DNA of 64,000 nt from Diprion similis. Lineage: Eukaryota > Arthropoda > Insecta > Hymenoptera > Diprionidae. Under the pieces are notes generated by a model. The model was not told the DNA's origin. It made no database searches and saw only the letters and a list, made by a program, of their open reading frames with translations. This document shows positions 53,967 through 64,000 of the stretch, one piece after another. Where the stretch lies: the NCBI RefSeq assembly GCF_021155765.1, contig NC_060115.1, positions 13,930,493-13,994,492 on the forward strand, written 5' to 3'. Both the position numbers and the translations under genes were made by a program. Every line of letters starts with the position of its first letter. The first letter of the stretch is position 1.

Positions 53967-56639
53967 TGTGACGCTAAATTCTGTTACCCTCTGACGAGGA
54001 CTTACCGTTAACACTTTGGCGCGATTCTCCAATTATTCGATACGATATTTACGATACGAAAAGATACTCGTTTAGCGCCAGACGCTTCAGCGTCAATTTT
54101 TAAAGGAAAGGGAAAGATACGATACGATAATAATAATTAGAGAACCCGTTGTATGGCTGGCTAGGCTCAGGTACTTACACGAACTGGTAGAGTGGCGGTA
54201 TCCAAAGGCAGTTACAACAGTTACGGAAATAAGGAAAATAAAGAGATCAAGAAATAAGCTCGAATCAAGTAAATTAACAAGCCAATCAGTCGTATATTAT
54301 TGATCAGTTCATAAGCGGTAGATTAGTCAATTTGTTACAGAAAGTTAACAAAAGATATTTAGTCAACGAGAGTTTACGAGAGTGATTTACAAGATTTTCG
54401 ATTAAAGAAGCTAAGCGATAATTCGCACAAAATAATAGGTGACAAAAGAAATTAATCGTAGGTCGAAAGAAGCGATATAATGCAAAAAGTCTACTCAAAC
54501 TAGACGTCACTGGGCGACGTGATCTTACCCAAATTTCAGAAGCGGCACTGCGAGAATTGTTACATTAAAGCAAGAGTGAAACTTTAGCGAAAATCGGTAG
54601 TTGACGGAATTGACGGTAGCTTAGAACTATAGTGACAAGAAAATACTATTTAAATTACGACAAATGGTAATTAGCGAAAAAGATTGGCAGTGATATACGA
54701 TTCACAAATATCGGAAGCTTATACGGAAGAATTATTTACAGCAAGCGATTTGATAATTACAACAGTCAAAATTACGATATTAAATTAACAAGGAAATTCG
54801 AAATCACGATAACGAGAGAAAATACAAAAGTTATACGAGATTGAGAGGTTTAGAGAAGGGATTGCAGAGTAAAAATAATACACTAAATACACCTGGTTAC
54901 AACAAGCAACTTAAGATAACACAGAAGTACGATTCGGGAAACAAGAAAATATTACAAGGTAATAAGAAATGTAAATTAATATAAGCGATAGAAAACAAAG
55001 GTGCGGTAGTATTTAGCGGCTTAATCTACGCTCAGCTGTACTCCAAGTAGCTCAATATACGATATGAAATTTCATGCACAAAGCAAATAATATAAAACAA
55101 GCGATACGATACAAAGCGATAGGCAATACTAGTAAGAAAAGTGAAGATAGCGATAGCGATAGACAGTAGAAATTACACAAGCGTTTCTAGCATAAAATTA
55201 CGAGAAGCAAAGAAAATTAGAGATACAAAAGATAAGCATTAAGCAAAGAAAATTCAGAAATACAAAAGATATTCGGTAGTTACGAGGTCGCTCACGATAG
55301 TTTTCGGAAATTAATTACGAAACGAAATCATGCAGTCGCACGGCGGCTTTCAGCACCTCAATGTCCGTGGACCATGATTCACAAAGATACTGGCATCATT
55401 CGATGCAACCAAAACGATAATTAAGATACGATAAGAGAAACAGAAATTAGAGCAACTTCGTAACGGTACGATATAAAGGCGAAAGCCTTACCTTAGTCGG
55501 TGACGAGATTAGGCACTGATTTTATATTTGAAATAAACTTAGCTAAAGCGCAAGAAGGAAGGAGCTGAAGTTACGGGAAAGGAAAGAAGCTAATATTCAA
55601 ACGATAGTGGGTGCGAAAAAGATAAACGGTAGCGATAGCGATAAGAAGGAACAGGAAAGATAGAGGAAGAATACGGAAAGTTGAAGGAAGTCTAAAGTAG
55701 CGAGAGTAATATTCGAAGCAGTCTCCTGGCGGGTCGAGCGTAGAATAGGCAGAGTTCGGAGTCCGGATCAGCGATCTCGCCGGTGTCGTCAGGTGATTCT
55801 TCTTCCCCTTCGGTGGTCATTCAATCCCCACCATAATTGGGTCATCCCTCTGGCGAATATCGGCTACGCGTTATCGACGATTACCGCTAGATGAGCGTAG
55901 TTGACATCACACGTACTTTTCTTCGTCTGCTGCGTCGTACGGTCCAGGTTGCCTGTCATTGGGGGTTCCCTCCACGAGGCAGGTACGTAGGCTACCTCCG
56001 GAAGGTTACCGGATGGAGTGCAACTCCACATTGTTTGCCTCCACCGGCTTCATCGTCTATCCAGTGGCCAACTGCCCACGATATATCACGAAGACCATGC
56101 AGTCACACGGCGGCTTACAGCACCTCATCGTCCGTGGACCATGACTCACAATGATTGTAGCCCTTATTGACAGGGAGGCTGCGTCGATCCTCAGGACGAG
56201 GGCTTTATCAACTTTGGACGTAGTGTTTTAGGCTCGGTCCGGCTCCTGGCCGGTAAGTCGGTGAACGACAGGCTGCGGTCTGCCCTTGATGTCGAACTTA
56301 CGGCATCCGAAAAAGTAGGCATTCAAAGTTGTACGGGAGATTCATGATTACGAAACGGTAGTTGAATTCGTCGGTAGCTGGAACTGTAGTTTTCGGTAGT
56401 TGTCGATCCCTCGGTGAATCAAAGAAACGTGTTGATCCCTCGATGATCGTGGTCGCGGTACCTGTTTAGCTTGCGCCGAAGCGCGGGATTACAAAATTTG
56501 TACAGAAAATATTAGTAACTAGTATTTTTCGCCTATATCGTATCGAGCTTGCTTGGAGTACCCCGCCAGGGACGCGTTTTCGGTAGTTTCCTTTAGATTT
56601 TTAGCCTTGTAACGAGCCATTCTGAAATGCCACGTTACA
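53967..56639 (-). mobile_element. Long solo LTR (2.67 kb), TSD ATAT
   Basis: On the minus strand TGTAACGTGGCATT...TTAGCGTCACA, flanked by ATAT at 53963-53966 and 56640-56643. Related at its start to the LTR at 1297-3148. A primer-site-like motif with two mismatches (TGGCGCTAAAC, minus, 54070-54080) lies 103 bp before its end. It contains a diverged internal direct repeat. No coding function. Confidence 0.72.
55329..56157. repeat. About 60-bp direct repeat inside the 2.67-kb LTR
   Basis: CATGCAGTCGCACGGCGGCT... at 55329-55391 recurs with about six changes at 56097-56157. Confidence 0.75.
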
Positions 56640-56657
56640 ATATATATATATATATAC

Positions 56658-59097
56658 TGCGACCCGTCAATCGATGCTCGCCTACTGGGGATCGTGTCAG
56701 CAGCAAGGATGAGGACAAATGAGGCTTTCGATACGCTATAAAATTAAAGAAATTGTTAAAATCGGGTAATCCGGCTGAAAAGTATTAATTCTTCGAAATA
56801 ACCAAAAAGGAATTTTGTTGGGCGCCAGGTACGATGTACCACGATAACCTGAAAGAGAAAGAAGGTAAAAGGAAAAAGGGAATTCAGTAGCTCAGTATTT
56901 GGCGGAGGGGAGTGGCCAGATAGTGAACGGGCAACACACTTTTCTACTATAAAAATTGCCCAAAATTAAGGTTATGAAATGTTAGTTTATTAGTAGGGAC
57001 GGAAGTAGGTCTCAAAATTCTACCTGAATCGTACACAGTCTTTGGTGAAAGATTGCAACAAACAAAGGTTAATTCAACAGACTCGATACAAGAAACGGAA
57101 ATAATAACATGACTAAAATAAAACAATCTTCTTTGATCGAATTACACGGACGGGAACAAATTCGTTACAAAATAAAGATAGTAAGATAAATCGCGATAAA
57201 CAATCTTCTATAAGCGAAATACAAATAAACTTAAACTCGATACAACGCGAGAATAATAACGCTAACTAAAATCGAAAAACAATCTTTGTTAAATGAGATA
57301 CATGAAAGCTTAACAAAATAAGGTCCGGAATAAACGGAACGTGACAGCTGTTAACGAATGACTCGATATAATACAGAGGAGTCGAAAACGGAATACAAGC
57401 GTCAGCTGTCACAAGACTAGAACTCGTACAATTACAAAATAAATGTAACCAACAATCTTAACGCTAAATCATAACCGGTAACGAGAATTCTAACAATGCG
57501 AGATAAACTAGTTATTGCGCACGCGCTGGGTCTACGTTAAAGGGGAGCGTACAGTCACGCGGCTCACGTCGCAACGGGGAGAGGGTACGGTGGCGTAACC
57601 ACTCAGGGAGCGTCCGATTTATAACTCGACAGCTCTCGAAAAACATACTGGCGTAGCGCGGCTTCGATTCACCGCGATATTTCGATATATCGAATACAGC
57701 GCCACGCGGTAGCGGGAGATAGCGCGGGGACGATTCAAACAAGGACGCCACAAAGATGGCCGCAACCGACGCTATTGCGCAATATTACACAACTGTTGCG
57801 CAAATACACGAGATACAATTTTTAACTTACGGTAACAAGACAATAAAATCAGATACGATATTTAATTAATCACGAACGATAACCGAAACAATATTTCAGA
57901 ACGATATGGCATTTAAATTACCCGGCAACGCGAGAAAACTAGGATGACGCCGTCGCCACGCGGACGCGGGGAGAGTGGGTCATGCCGGGTAAAATTAACA
58001 AAAAATTCAGGAACAAAATCAGGGACGTTAATAATAATTAGTTAGGCTCGTCGAAATGGTCATTAAATAAATTAATAAGCCACACGAAAACCCGAGATAC
58101 GGAAAGTTACGACCCAAACGGTCACCAAGACAAAAGATAAGCAATTGCGTCTCGGGGGTTCAAGCGGTAACAAAAGCTCACTTACGTTGGTAGCAACAGG
58201 AATTATTCCCGCGTAACACTAACTAGAGTTCTGGGTTCACAGACTCACAAACGACACAAAATACAAAATAGAAAAGTTCGGTAACGATAAAAGGAATTAC
58301 TACGATAAAAAGGAACGATAAAAAGGAACGCTAACGGCAAACGTAGCAAGGTACAAAAAAACGTCTGGTTCGCACAAGTCGAGATGCAGAAGTAAGTCGT
58401 TCGGGGACTCTTCCGCGCAGCATCGTTGTTGCAGCGGCGTTGCCTGCCGAACTTCTTAGGCGGCACGTTAGTTGGCAGCACGTCTTGGGCATGATTTCTG
58501 GCAGGCCTCGCAGTACACGCAGCTTTCGCCGTGCCTAACCCCTTCAGAATGTGTGGGTGGTACTTGCAGCGGTACTGAGCCGGTAGAGGGCTCTCTGATG
58601 CTCCCGAGGTTGTTGGCAATCATCGTGTTCTGGCCATTGACATCCCTCACGACGGACCTGGCCGATTTTAATTTCATCGGACCAGGGCGACGGAACAGCT
58701 GAGCGGGCATGTCGTCCATGCAAGCGGGTTCGCTCGCATTTCTCGGCTCCGTAGATGATGTTTCTGGCGGCAGCCTCGTAGCTCTCGGGAACGTATGCGT
58801 GGGAGGCACGGGTACTAACTGCGAGACGTTGAGCTACCTGCCAGGGTGGTTTCATCCTCGTAGATGTACCCTCGGGGTCGGAATGTCGGTAGCTGCTATT
58901 TTTCCCTCCTCTCTCCGCCTTTATTGCTCAGGATAGCTCGGGATAGGTGGGAAGAAAGGGAACAAAATCGAAAGAAATTAGTAATAGAACTTAAAATTAC
59001 ATAAATTCCCATACCGACTGCCAGTATTCCTTGCTGCCTTTTCACTATAACGGGAATACCGGAGGTCATATAACGCGGTGCAAATCGCCGTGTTACA
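56658..59097 (-). mobile_element. Long LTR family 1, copy 3: solo LTR, TSD ATAC
   Basis: Minus strand TGTAACACGGCG (59097) to GGGTCGCA (56658), with ATAC at 56654-56657 and 59098-59101. Collinear with 48876-51336. The primer-site motif is at 56817-56827 (minus). It lies directly beside the 2.67-kb LTR. Confidence 0.8.
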
Positions 59098-59101
59098 ATA
59101 C

Positions 59102-59494
59102 ATATATACTTTAAAGGCGAAAGCCAGCCGGGAATTATTTACCCGGCCTAACTACTTCCCTATCTTCCCGTGTATAAGCACATCGTCGTATCTCAGGAAC
59201 GCGTAAATATTTTTAAACGAGACTCACACGGCTGGTACTCCCGGCCGATATAACCTTAGTGTGAAAGTCCGATCAAAATCTGGCATGTGGTTTCCGCAAT
59301 ATTAGCTGTCAAAGATGATGAAAATTAGAATTATTTTTCTTCTTCTTCTTCTTCTCCACGCCAGAGCGCCTTGTAGACACGATTCCGCCCGAACGCGTGT
59401 ATGAATCGACTTTAAGTTTTAAACACAGCATTTTGGCATCGAAATCTCGCCCTCTATTGATATTGATATAAATCTGAATCTGTATTCAGGCGAT
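59102..59494. other. Unassigned spacer with (TTC)n microsatellite
   Basis: No gene. A (CTT)n run of about 22 bases lies near 59336-59357. Confidence 0.5.
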
Positions 59495-59588
59495 ATAATA
59501 TCATAAAGATAAATAGTTTCTTGACCTCAGTGATGATGAATAATATGATCGTGGATATGAAGGTCAATTAAAAAGCGACAATTAAGTT

Positions 59589-59620
59589 GACGTTTCGGCC
59601 CGAGTAAGGGCCCTCCTCAG
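59589..59620 (-). ncRNA. Hammerhead-ribozyme-like core, left repeat
   Basis: On minus: CTGAGGA, a GC stem with loop, GAAAC, GTC. Same strand as the RT gene. Same core as at 63096-63127; the loops differ by one base. Confidence 0.45.
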
Positions 59621-60141
59621 AACGAAAAATTATTTATTGACAACATCTGTCACAAGAAAAAAAAAAAAAAAAAAAATTAATGTGAACAGGATGGAATAGA
59701 TAAAAATATTAAGATCCAAGATAACAGTGGTAATATAACCTATACATAACGTACCTTATAAAGATGCGACGGAAGCACATACAATATGCATTGTTTTTAA
59801 TACAAATTACAAAAAGAGACTTAAAAACAATTTACAGTGAAGTGGGCAATAGCCCATGATAAAAGGAGTTTGCTATGCGTAGCTCCCAGGCTTGCATCGT
59901 TGAGAACAAAATTTTAAAGTAAGATCTCAATCTATATGTGGTCAATCGTTCAACATGCGAACAGGAAGAGAGAGTTAAACAGAAGTAGGTAAAAGGCCAC
60001 TAATTACTTGAAAATAGATACGCAAGTTACATGATAGAAGAAGCAGCCGGTCAGTAAAGTAGATACTAGTAGTAAACATACATAGAACGAGAGCGAGAAG
60101 ATAATAACAGAGCAAGCAACACAGTCGGTACCAAGGAGTTA

Positions 60142-62745
60142 TCAGCCTAGCAATGGAGAAGTATAAATAGTACTGAGATGTTCTATATTATGCCTAAGGT
60201 TAACAGAATTTGTATGTGAAACAATATTACACATTTCGATTAATAGACGTTTGTAATAGACAGGTTCATTATCTAAAACAGAAGTGTGATCATAATCGAA
60301 GGCATGATCAAAATCCACCATATGTTTGGTTAAGGCTGTGTAGTTGTCTTCGCTGTCGTGTATATTGCGTTTGTGTTCACTCACACGTGTATGCAGGTGC
60401 CTGCTAGTTTCGCCGATATAAACCTTGTTACATTGTTTACAAGGAATCTTGTACACCACGCAAGAACGTTTATCCGACGGTAGCACATCTTTGCCAGAAT
60501 CAAAGAGTGCCGATATGTCATGTGTGTTTTTTCCAACGAATTGAATATTATATTTGTTAAAGATTCTATTTAAGGATTGAAACAAGCCAGCTACATACGG
60601 AATAGATATGAAATGTTTAATATTAGAGTTGATTGTTGAGACGTTACTGTTACTGTTGGGATCAGTTATAGAGACTATGGAGTGATATTTGACGTGTATG
60701 TGTTTGTTAAGAAAAGCGGAAGGGTAAGCGTTCTTGCGTAGCGATTGAAAAATTAAAGTCAAATTCTTATCATGGAATTCAGAACTGGAAAGCCTGATGG
60801 CTCTGTCAACAAGACAATTAATGGTACCAACTTTGTATGATCGAGGATGATGCGAGTTAAAATTTAAATATCTTTGTGACCAAGTCAATTTGTGAAACCA
60901 ATCCGTTTTAATGGACTGGTTACAATTAATGACGAGAACGTCTAAGAAACTGATTTGGTGGTTCCACTCAACCTCAGACGTAAACTGTAGACGAGGGTGG
61001 AAGCTATTAAAGACATCAAGAATTGAGCCGACCTTATTAGAAGAAACAGCGGTGACGATATCGTCTACATACCTGAGATAGAATGGAAGCACAAAATCAA
61101 GTTTCGATAGACAGTGTTGTTCCAAAACGTCCATCACAAGATCAGACAGAATTGGAGAAAGAGGTGAACCCATAGGGAAGCCAAAAGTTTGTGAATAGAT
61201 TTTGTTGTCAAATTTGAAAATAGCGACCTTCAAACAGATATGCAAAGCTTTAACAAGTTCATTGAGAGGTACAGGAACTTTTCCAGAAATTTGAGACCAA
61301 CGTTGAGTGACTGCTTGTATAGCTAAATCCTGCGGAAGGTTAGTGAAAAGCGAGATGACGTCTAAAGAAACCAAAATATAGTCAGGGGGGAGGGTGAGAT
61401 CCTTAATAGCATTAGCGAATGCGAAGCTATTTTTGACGCCAGAGGCCGGAGGTATGATGTTATTACAAATCCAATTGCTGACAAGGCGTGCCAAACCAAA
61501 AGTAGAGCTGTTAGTGAAGGAGACACTAACGCGTACTGAACTCCCGGTTTATGAATCTTAGGTAACCCATAAGCGCGAGGAGGTACACAGTCAGACTTGG
61601 ACGTCTGTCGTTTAAGTTGGTCAGAAATATATTTGGATCCCACCCACCCCGCCGTTAATTTTTTTTTAACATCTTGCTGTAAGGTACAGGTATAATCAAA
61701 TTTGACAATGATGTAGGTGTTTAAGGTGCCGCTGACCTGACTTGAAAATATCAAATCGTGACGTCATAAATACGTGCAGCGCCTCTGAACGTTGAACAGT
61801 GAACTAAGGCCGCTGATTTCATTGGCTTGTTCTGTTAGATCCAACCAATGATGTCAGTTACAGATCGAAACATACTTCTTGTGGACCATAAACGGGCTGC
61901 TGTCACATGAAAAACGCGTATACGAATCGAGCCATGTTTACAAAAAAATAACTGATAGTATAAGTTTTCCCGGATAACGTGTGTGCTTTTGTACGTGTGA
62001 ATCTCCCTGGCGAGGGTGAAAGAAATTGTGGAACAGTGCAATCAGTGAATATTCAACATGCGGTAGCTCCGATCGGCCATGTTTGTTGTCGCGTGATTTT
62101 ATTCACTTCATCATTCTTTATTATAAACATTATCAGCGATTTGCCTGAGCAGTGACTGAGATTCACACGTACACTATTATTCAAGCTACGATTTAAAATA
62201 TTTTCAAATAAGATTCATACTCTCGTTATCGCAGGATTCGTATAGGCTTTTTCACTCAATTTCCCCGCTTCTGACGTCACGAAATATATATATGACATGC
62301 CAGGTCAGCGGGGCCTTAAGTTAGAAAGCTGTTCTGACATTTTATCTAAATACATTTGTCTCGTGAGAACCACCGTCGTGTTGCCTTTGTCTACCTTTAG
62401 AAATGAAAGTTCACTATTAGACTAGCGGAAGGATTGTGTTTCCTTGATGTATTTAAGCATAGAAGAGTCATAAGGTTTGCACATACTAGGGACATTTTTG
62501 AATTTTTTGAGTTGGTTAGTGAACTCCAATCTAGTTTGATTCCTACATTCATTAGAAATTACAGAAATTTTAGACTCAAAGTCAGAGATCGATTTAATAG
62601 TGAGAATACATTAAGGTTTGAAGGCTGTACCATATTTAGGTCATAGTTGTAAAACTTTGGCAACGTTGACCGGTAGATCCGTGTTACTGAGATTAACCAA
62701 CCATTCATCTTCAAAAAGGACGGATGGATAAGACGGTGGACATTG
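60142..62745 (-). pseudogene. Penelope polyprotein: reverse transcriptase plus GIY-YIG endonuclease
   Basis: The N-terminal part starts near 62745 in the frame WLVNLSNTDLPVNVAKVL and carries three in-frame stops. The KVDKGNTTVVL block follows. The sequence continues after the MITE (61725-62315) with NTYIIVKFD and AYGLPKIHKPG, and a frameshift near 61530 leads into the main frame (60142-61494). RT blocks there are DVISLFTNLP, FGFPMGSPLSPIL and YVDDIV. The C-terminal GIY-YIG domain shows VVYKIPCKQCNKVYIGET and RVSEHKRNI. These two domains together define Penelope-like elements. Confidence 0.9.
61725..62315. mobile_element. TTAA-flanked MITE inside the Penelope element
   Basis: TTAA at 61721-61724 and 62316-62319. 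Inverted ends begin GGTGCCGCTGACCTG and GGCCCCGCTGACCTG, with a further shared TCGTGACGTCA block. The Penelope coding frame reads across the empty site (SNL|NTYIIVKFD). No transposase inside. TTAA targets suggest a piggyBac or Kolobok source. Confidence 0.8.
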
Positions 62746-62833
62746 TTTCCCAACAAGATTAGCCCGTTTTATTTATATTAGCAGATTTATGACTGGCAAA
62801 TGAAGCTTCTACTTTGAGCATTTGAGTGTCAAA

Positions 62834-63035
62834 GAATTTACTGGCAATCTCAAAAGGTAATTCTGATACGATATCATTTTTGAGTGAAGTTAAGCTGTTC
62901 GTCAAGTTGACTCAAGCTTTACTCAGTTTAGAGATAAGTGATTCCCATGCGGCCATCATCAACTTGACGAACAACTTAACTTCACTCAAAAATGACATTG
63001 TATCAGAATTACTTTTTGAGATTGCCAGTAAATTC
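62834..63035. repeat. 77-bp inverted repeat beside the right Penelope repeat
   Basis: 62834-62910 and 62959-63035 are near-perfect reverse complements around a 48-bp loop. The open frame at 62826-63047 arises from this palindrome. Confidence 0.85.
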
Positions 63036-63095
63036 TATTACATTTAATTTTTTTTTTTTCTTGTGACCGATGTTGTCAATAAATAATTTTTTGTT

Positions 63096-63127
63096 CTGAG
63101 GAGGGCCCTCACTCGGGCCGAAACGTC
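63096..63127 (+). ncRNA. Hammerhead-ribozyme-like core, right repeat
   Basis: CTGAGGA (63096-63102) matches the CUGANGA core. A five-pair GC stem with a six-base loop follows, then GAAA (63120-63123), C, and a GTC cleavage-type triplet (63125-63127). Hammerheads are known in Penelope-like element repeats. The G at 63103 or 63105 is left unpaired, and helix III is very short or absent, so activity is uncertain. Confidence 0.45.
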
Positions 63128-63192
63128 AACTTAATTGTTGCTTTTCAATTGACCTTCATATCCACGATCATATTATTCATAATATCATAAAG

Positions 63193-64000
63193 TTGCAAAG
63201 TGGGTCGATAAAAGATAATAATAAAAAAATGGCCGCTGGGTAAGGCAATTATTAATTTAAATAATAATGCAACAGTTAGATGGTGCTGCCCGCGCTGCGA
63301 ATCGTCTAGTCATCAAAATAGCCGCCTCATGATGCTGTCACGCCGTCGTTCGTAATATTTGTAACAAATTAATATTTATTTATTCTTATGTTATCGAATC
63401 TTGAAATCAATTTGCAAAGTTCGTGAAAATGGGTCATGCCCATGGTCTTATGAGATAAGTGAGTGAGTGAATCAGTGATTATTAGTGGCATCTGCTTTAC
63501 GGGCTCTTGTAATTTTACGAAACGAATCGTCCGAGGTAGGTGTAAAAAATCAGAATCCAACCAGAGAAAAGATGAGATATTCTGCAATCAGATACACATT
63601 CAACAGACAGCTTGACATGTCTCTTAAGCTGGAATAACCACTTCATCAAAATCAAAAATGACCTATATGGGGATTTAGTGCTCTTTAGTTGCTAATTTGT
63701 TCCCCAAATTTTGATTTTGTTGCTCCAGTAGTTCCGCCGAAATTGAGGGCGATGTCAGGTTTAAAAAAAGTTGGCAAAGCCAGACCAACGGATAACGGAA
63801 TAATAACGAAAAAATGTTGAGAATTTGTTGCTAATTATTTGTTCGAGCAATACACTCATTTCGAACAGGTAGAATCAACCCCTGGTCCGAAAACCACCCC
63901 CGAGTCGTCACGTACAAACACTACGCTTAAAATATAATGGAACGTAGAGTGTATTTTGTTTTCTTTAGATGATTCACTGAATCAAGTAAATCTGACGTAT
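63193..64000. other. Unassigned DNA at window end
   Basis: No gene, repeat or element recognised. The open frames here are short and lack domains. Confidence 0.4.

Larger units (their letters stand above)
59509..63178 (-). mobile_element. Penelope-like element with inverted terminal repeats
   Basis: ATAATATCATAAAG occurs at 59495-59508 and 63179-63192, a likely 14-bp target duplication. Repeats of about 130 bp (59539-59668 and 63049-63178) are inverted relative to each other and carry a hammerhead-like core. One gene on the minus strand encodes RT and GIY-YIG endonuclease. A TTAA-flanked MITE splits the gene. Confidence 0.82.

Noticed and set aside
62826..63047. 73-residue frame on plus
   Set aside because: Created by the two arms of an inverted repeat; it is antisense to the Penelope coding direction.

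Overview
The window looks like intergenic or heterochromatic DNA from an arthropod, most likely an insect and possibly a hymenopteran (inference, not proven). The evidence is short GT-AG introns, TATA plus TCA(G/C)T initiator promoters, a copia element primed like Drosophila copia, and a mixture of LOA/I, CR1/jockey-type, Penelope, gypsy, copia, mariner, hAT and Kolobok elements. No bacterial features, tRNA, rRNA or CRISPR array were seen. Almost everything recognisable is mobile DNA, heavily nested. Target-site duplications let many of the insertions be placed exactly.

Layout, left half. A long solo LTR (1297-3148) is followed by a G-rich stretch and a compact two-gene cassette (3511-5230). 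Each cassette gene has its own TATA/initiator promoter, and decayed copies of the cassette lie at 5768-6363. A complete mariner/Tc1-type transposon with a two-exon transposase follows (6369-9317, minus). Next to it are exons of an unrecognised multi-exon gene (9318-9836) and a LOA-like LINE fragment (10022-11829). Another stretch of LTR DNA leads to a solo LTR (16325-23136) that was itself split by a 4.8-kb hAT element (17455-22240).

Layout, middle. A second, broken mariner copy (24177-34732, plus) has a LINE inserted in its intron (24807-30168, with an array of AT-rich hairpins in its 3' region) and a Kolobok-like element in its 3' part (31551-34310). It ends inside the same gene sequence that borders the first mariner copy. 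A paralogue of that gene at 34911-35368 is split at the same hexamer by a small solo LTR. A GC-rich MITE and a coherent three-exon Myb/SANT-like gene follow (36099-36835); this is the best candidate for an ordinary host gene.

Layout, right half. A gypsy-type element runs leftwards from 51538 to its 3' LTR at 36995. It is split by a young copia element (38693-43661, LTRs differing at one base) and by a solo LTR (48876-51336). Two more long LTR units and another solo LTR fill 51539-59097. A Penelope-like element with RT and GIY-YIG domains occupies 59509-63178. It is flanked by inverted terminal repeats carrying a hammerhead-ribozyme-like core, and it is interrupted by a TTAA-flanked MITE. Nothing was recognised in the last 0.8 kb.

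Most element genes are broken: gypsy, copia, Penelope, both LINEs, hAT and Kolobok each show at least one stop or frameshift. The first mariner copy and the two-gene cassette have uninterrupted reading frames. The most interesting points are the cassette, long solo LTRs that keep a tRNA-Lys primer-site-like motif inside their 3' ends, the ribozyme-like Penelope repeats, the hairpin array, and a short peptide motif repeated in three regions of the gypsy element.
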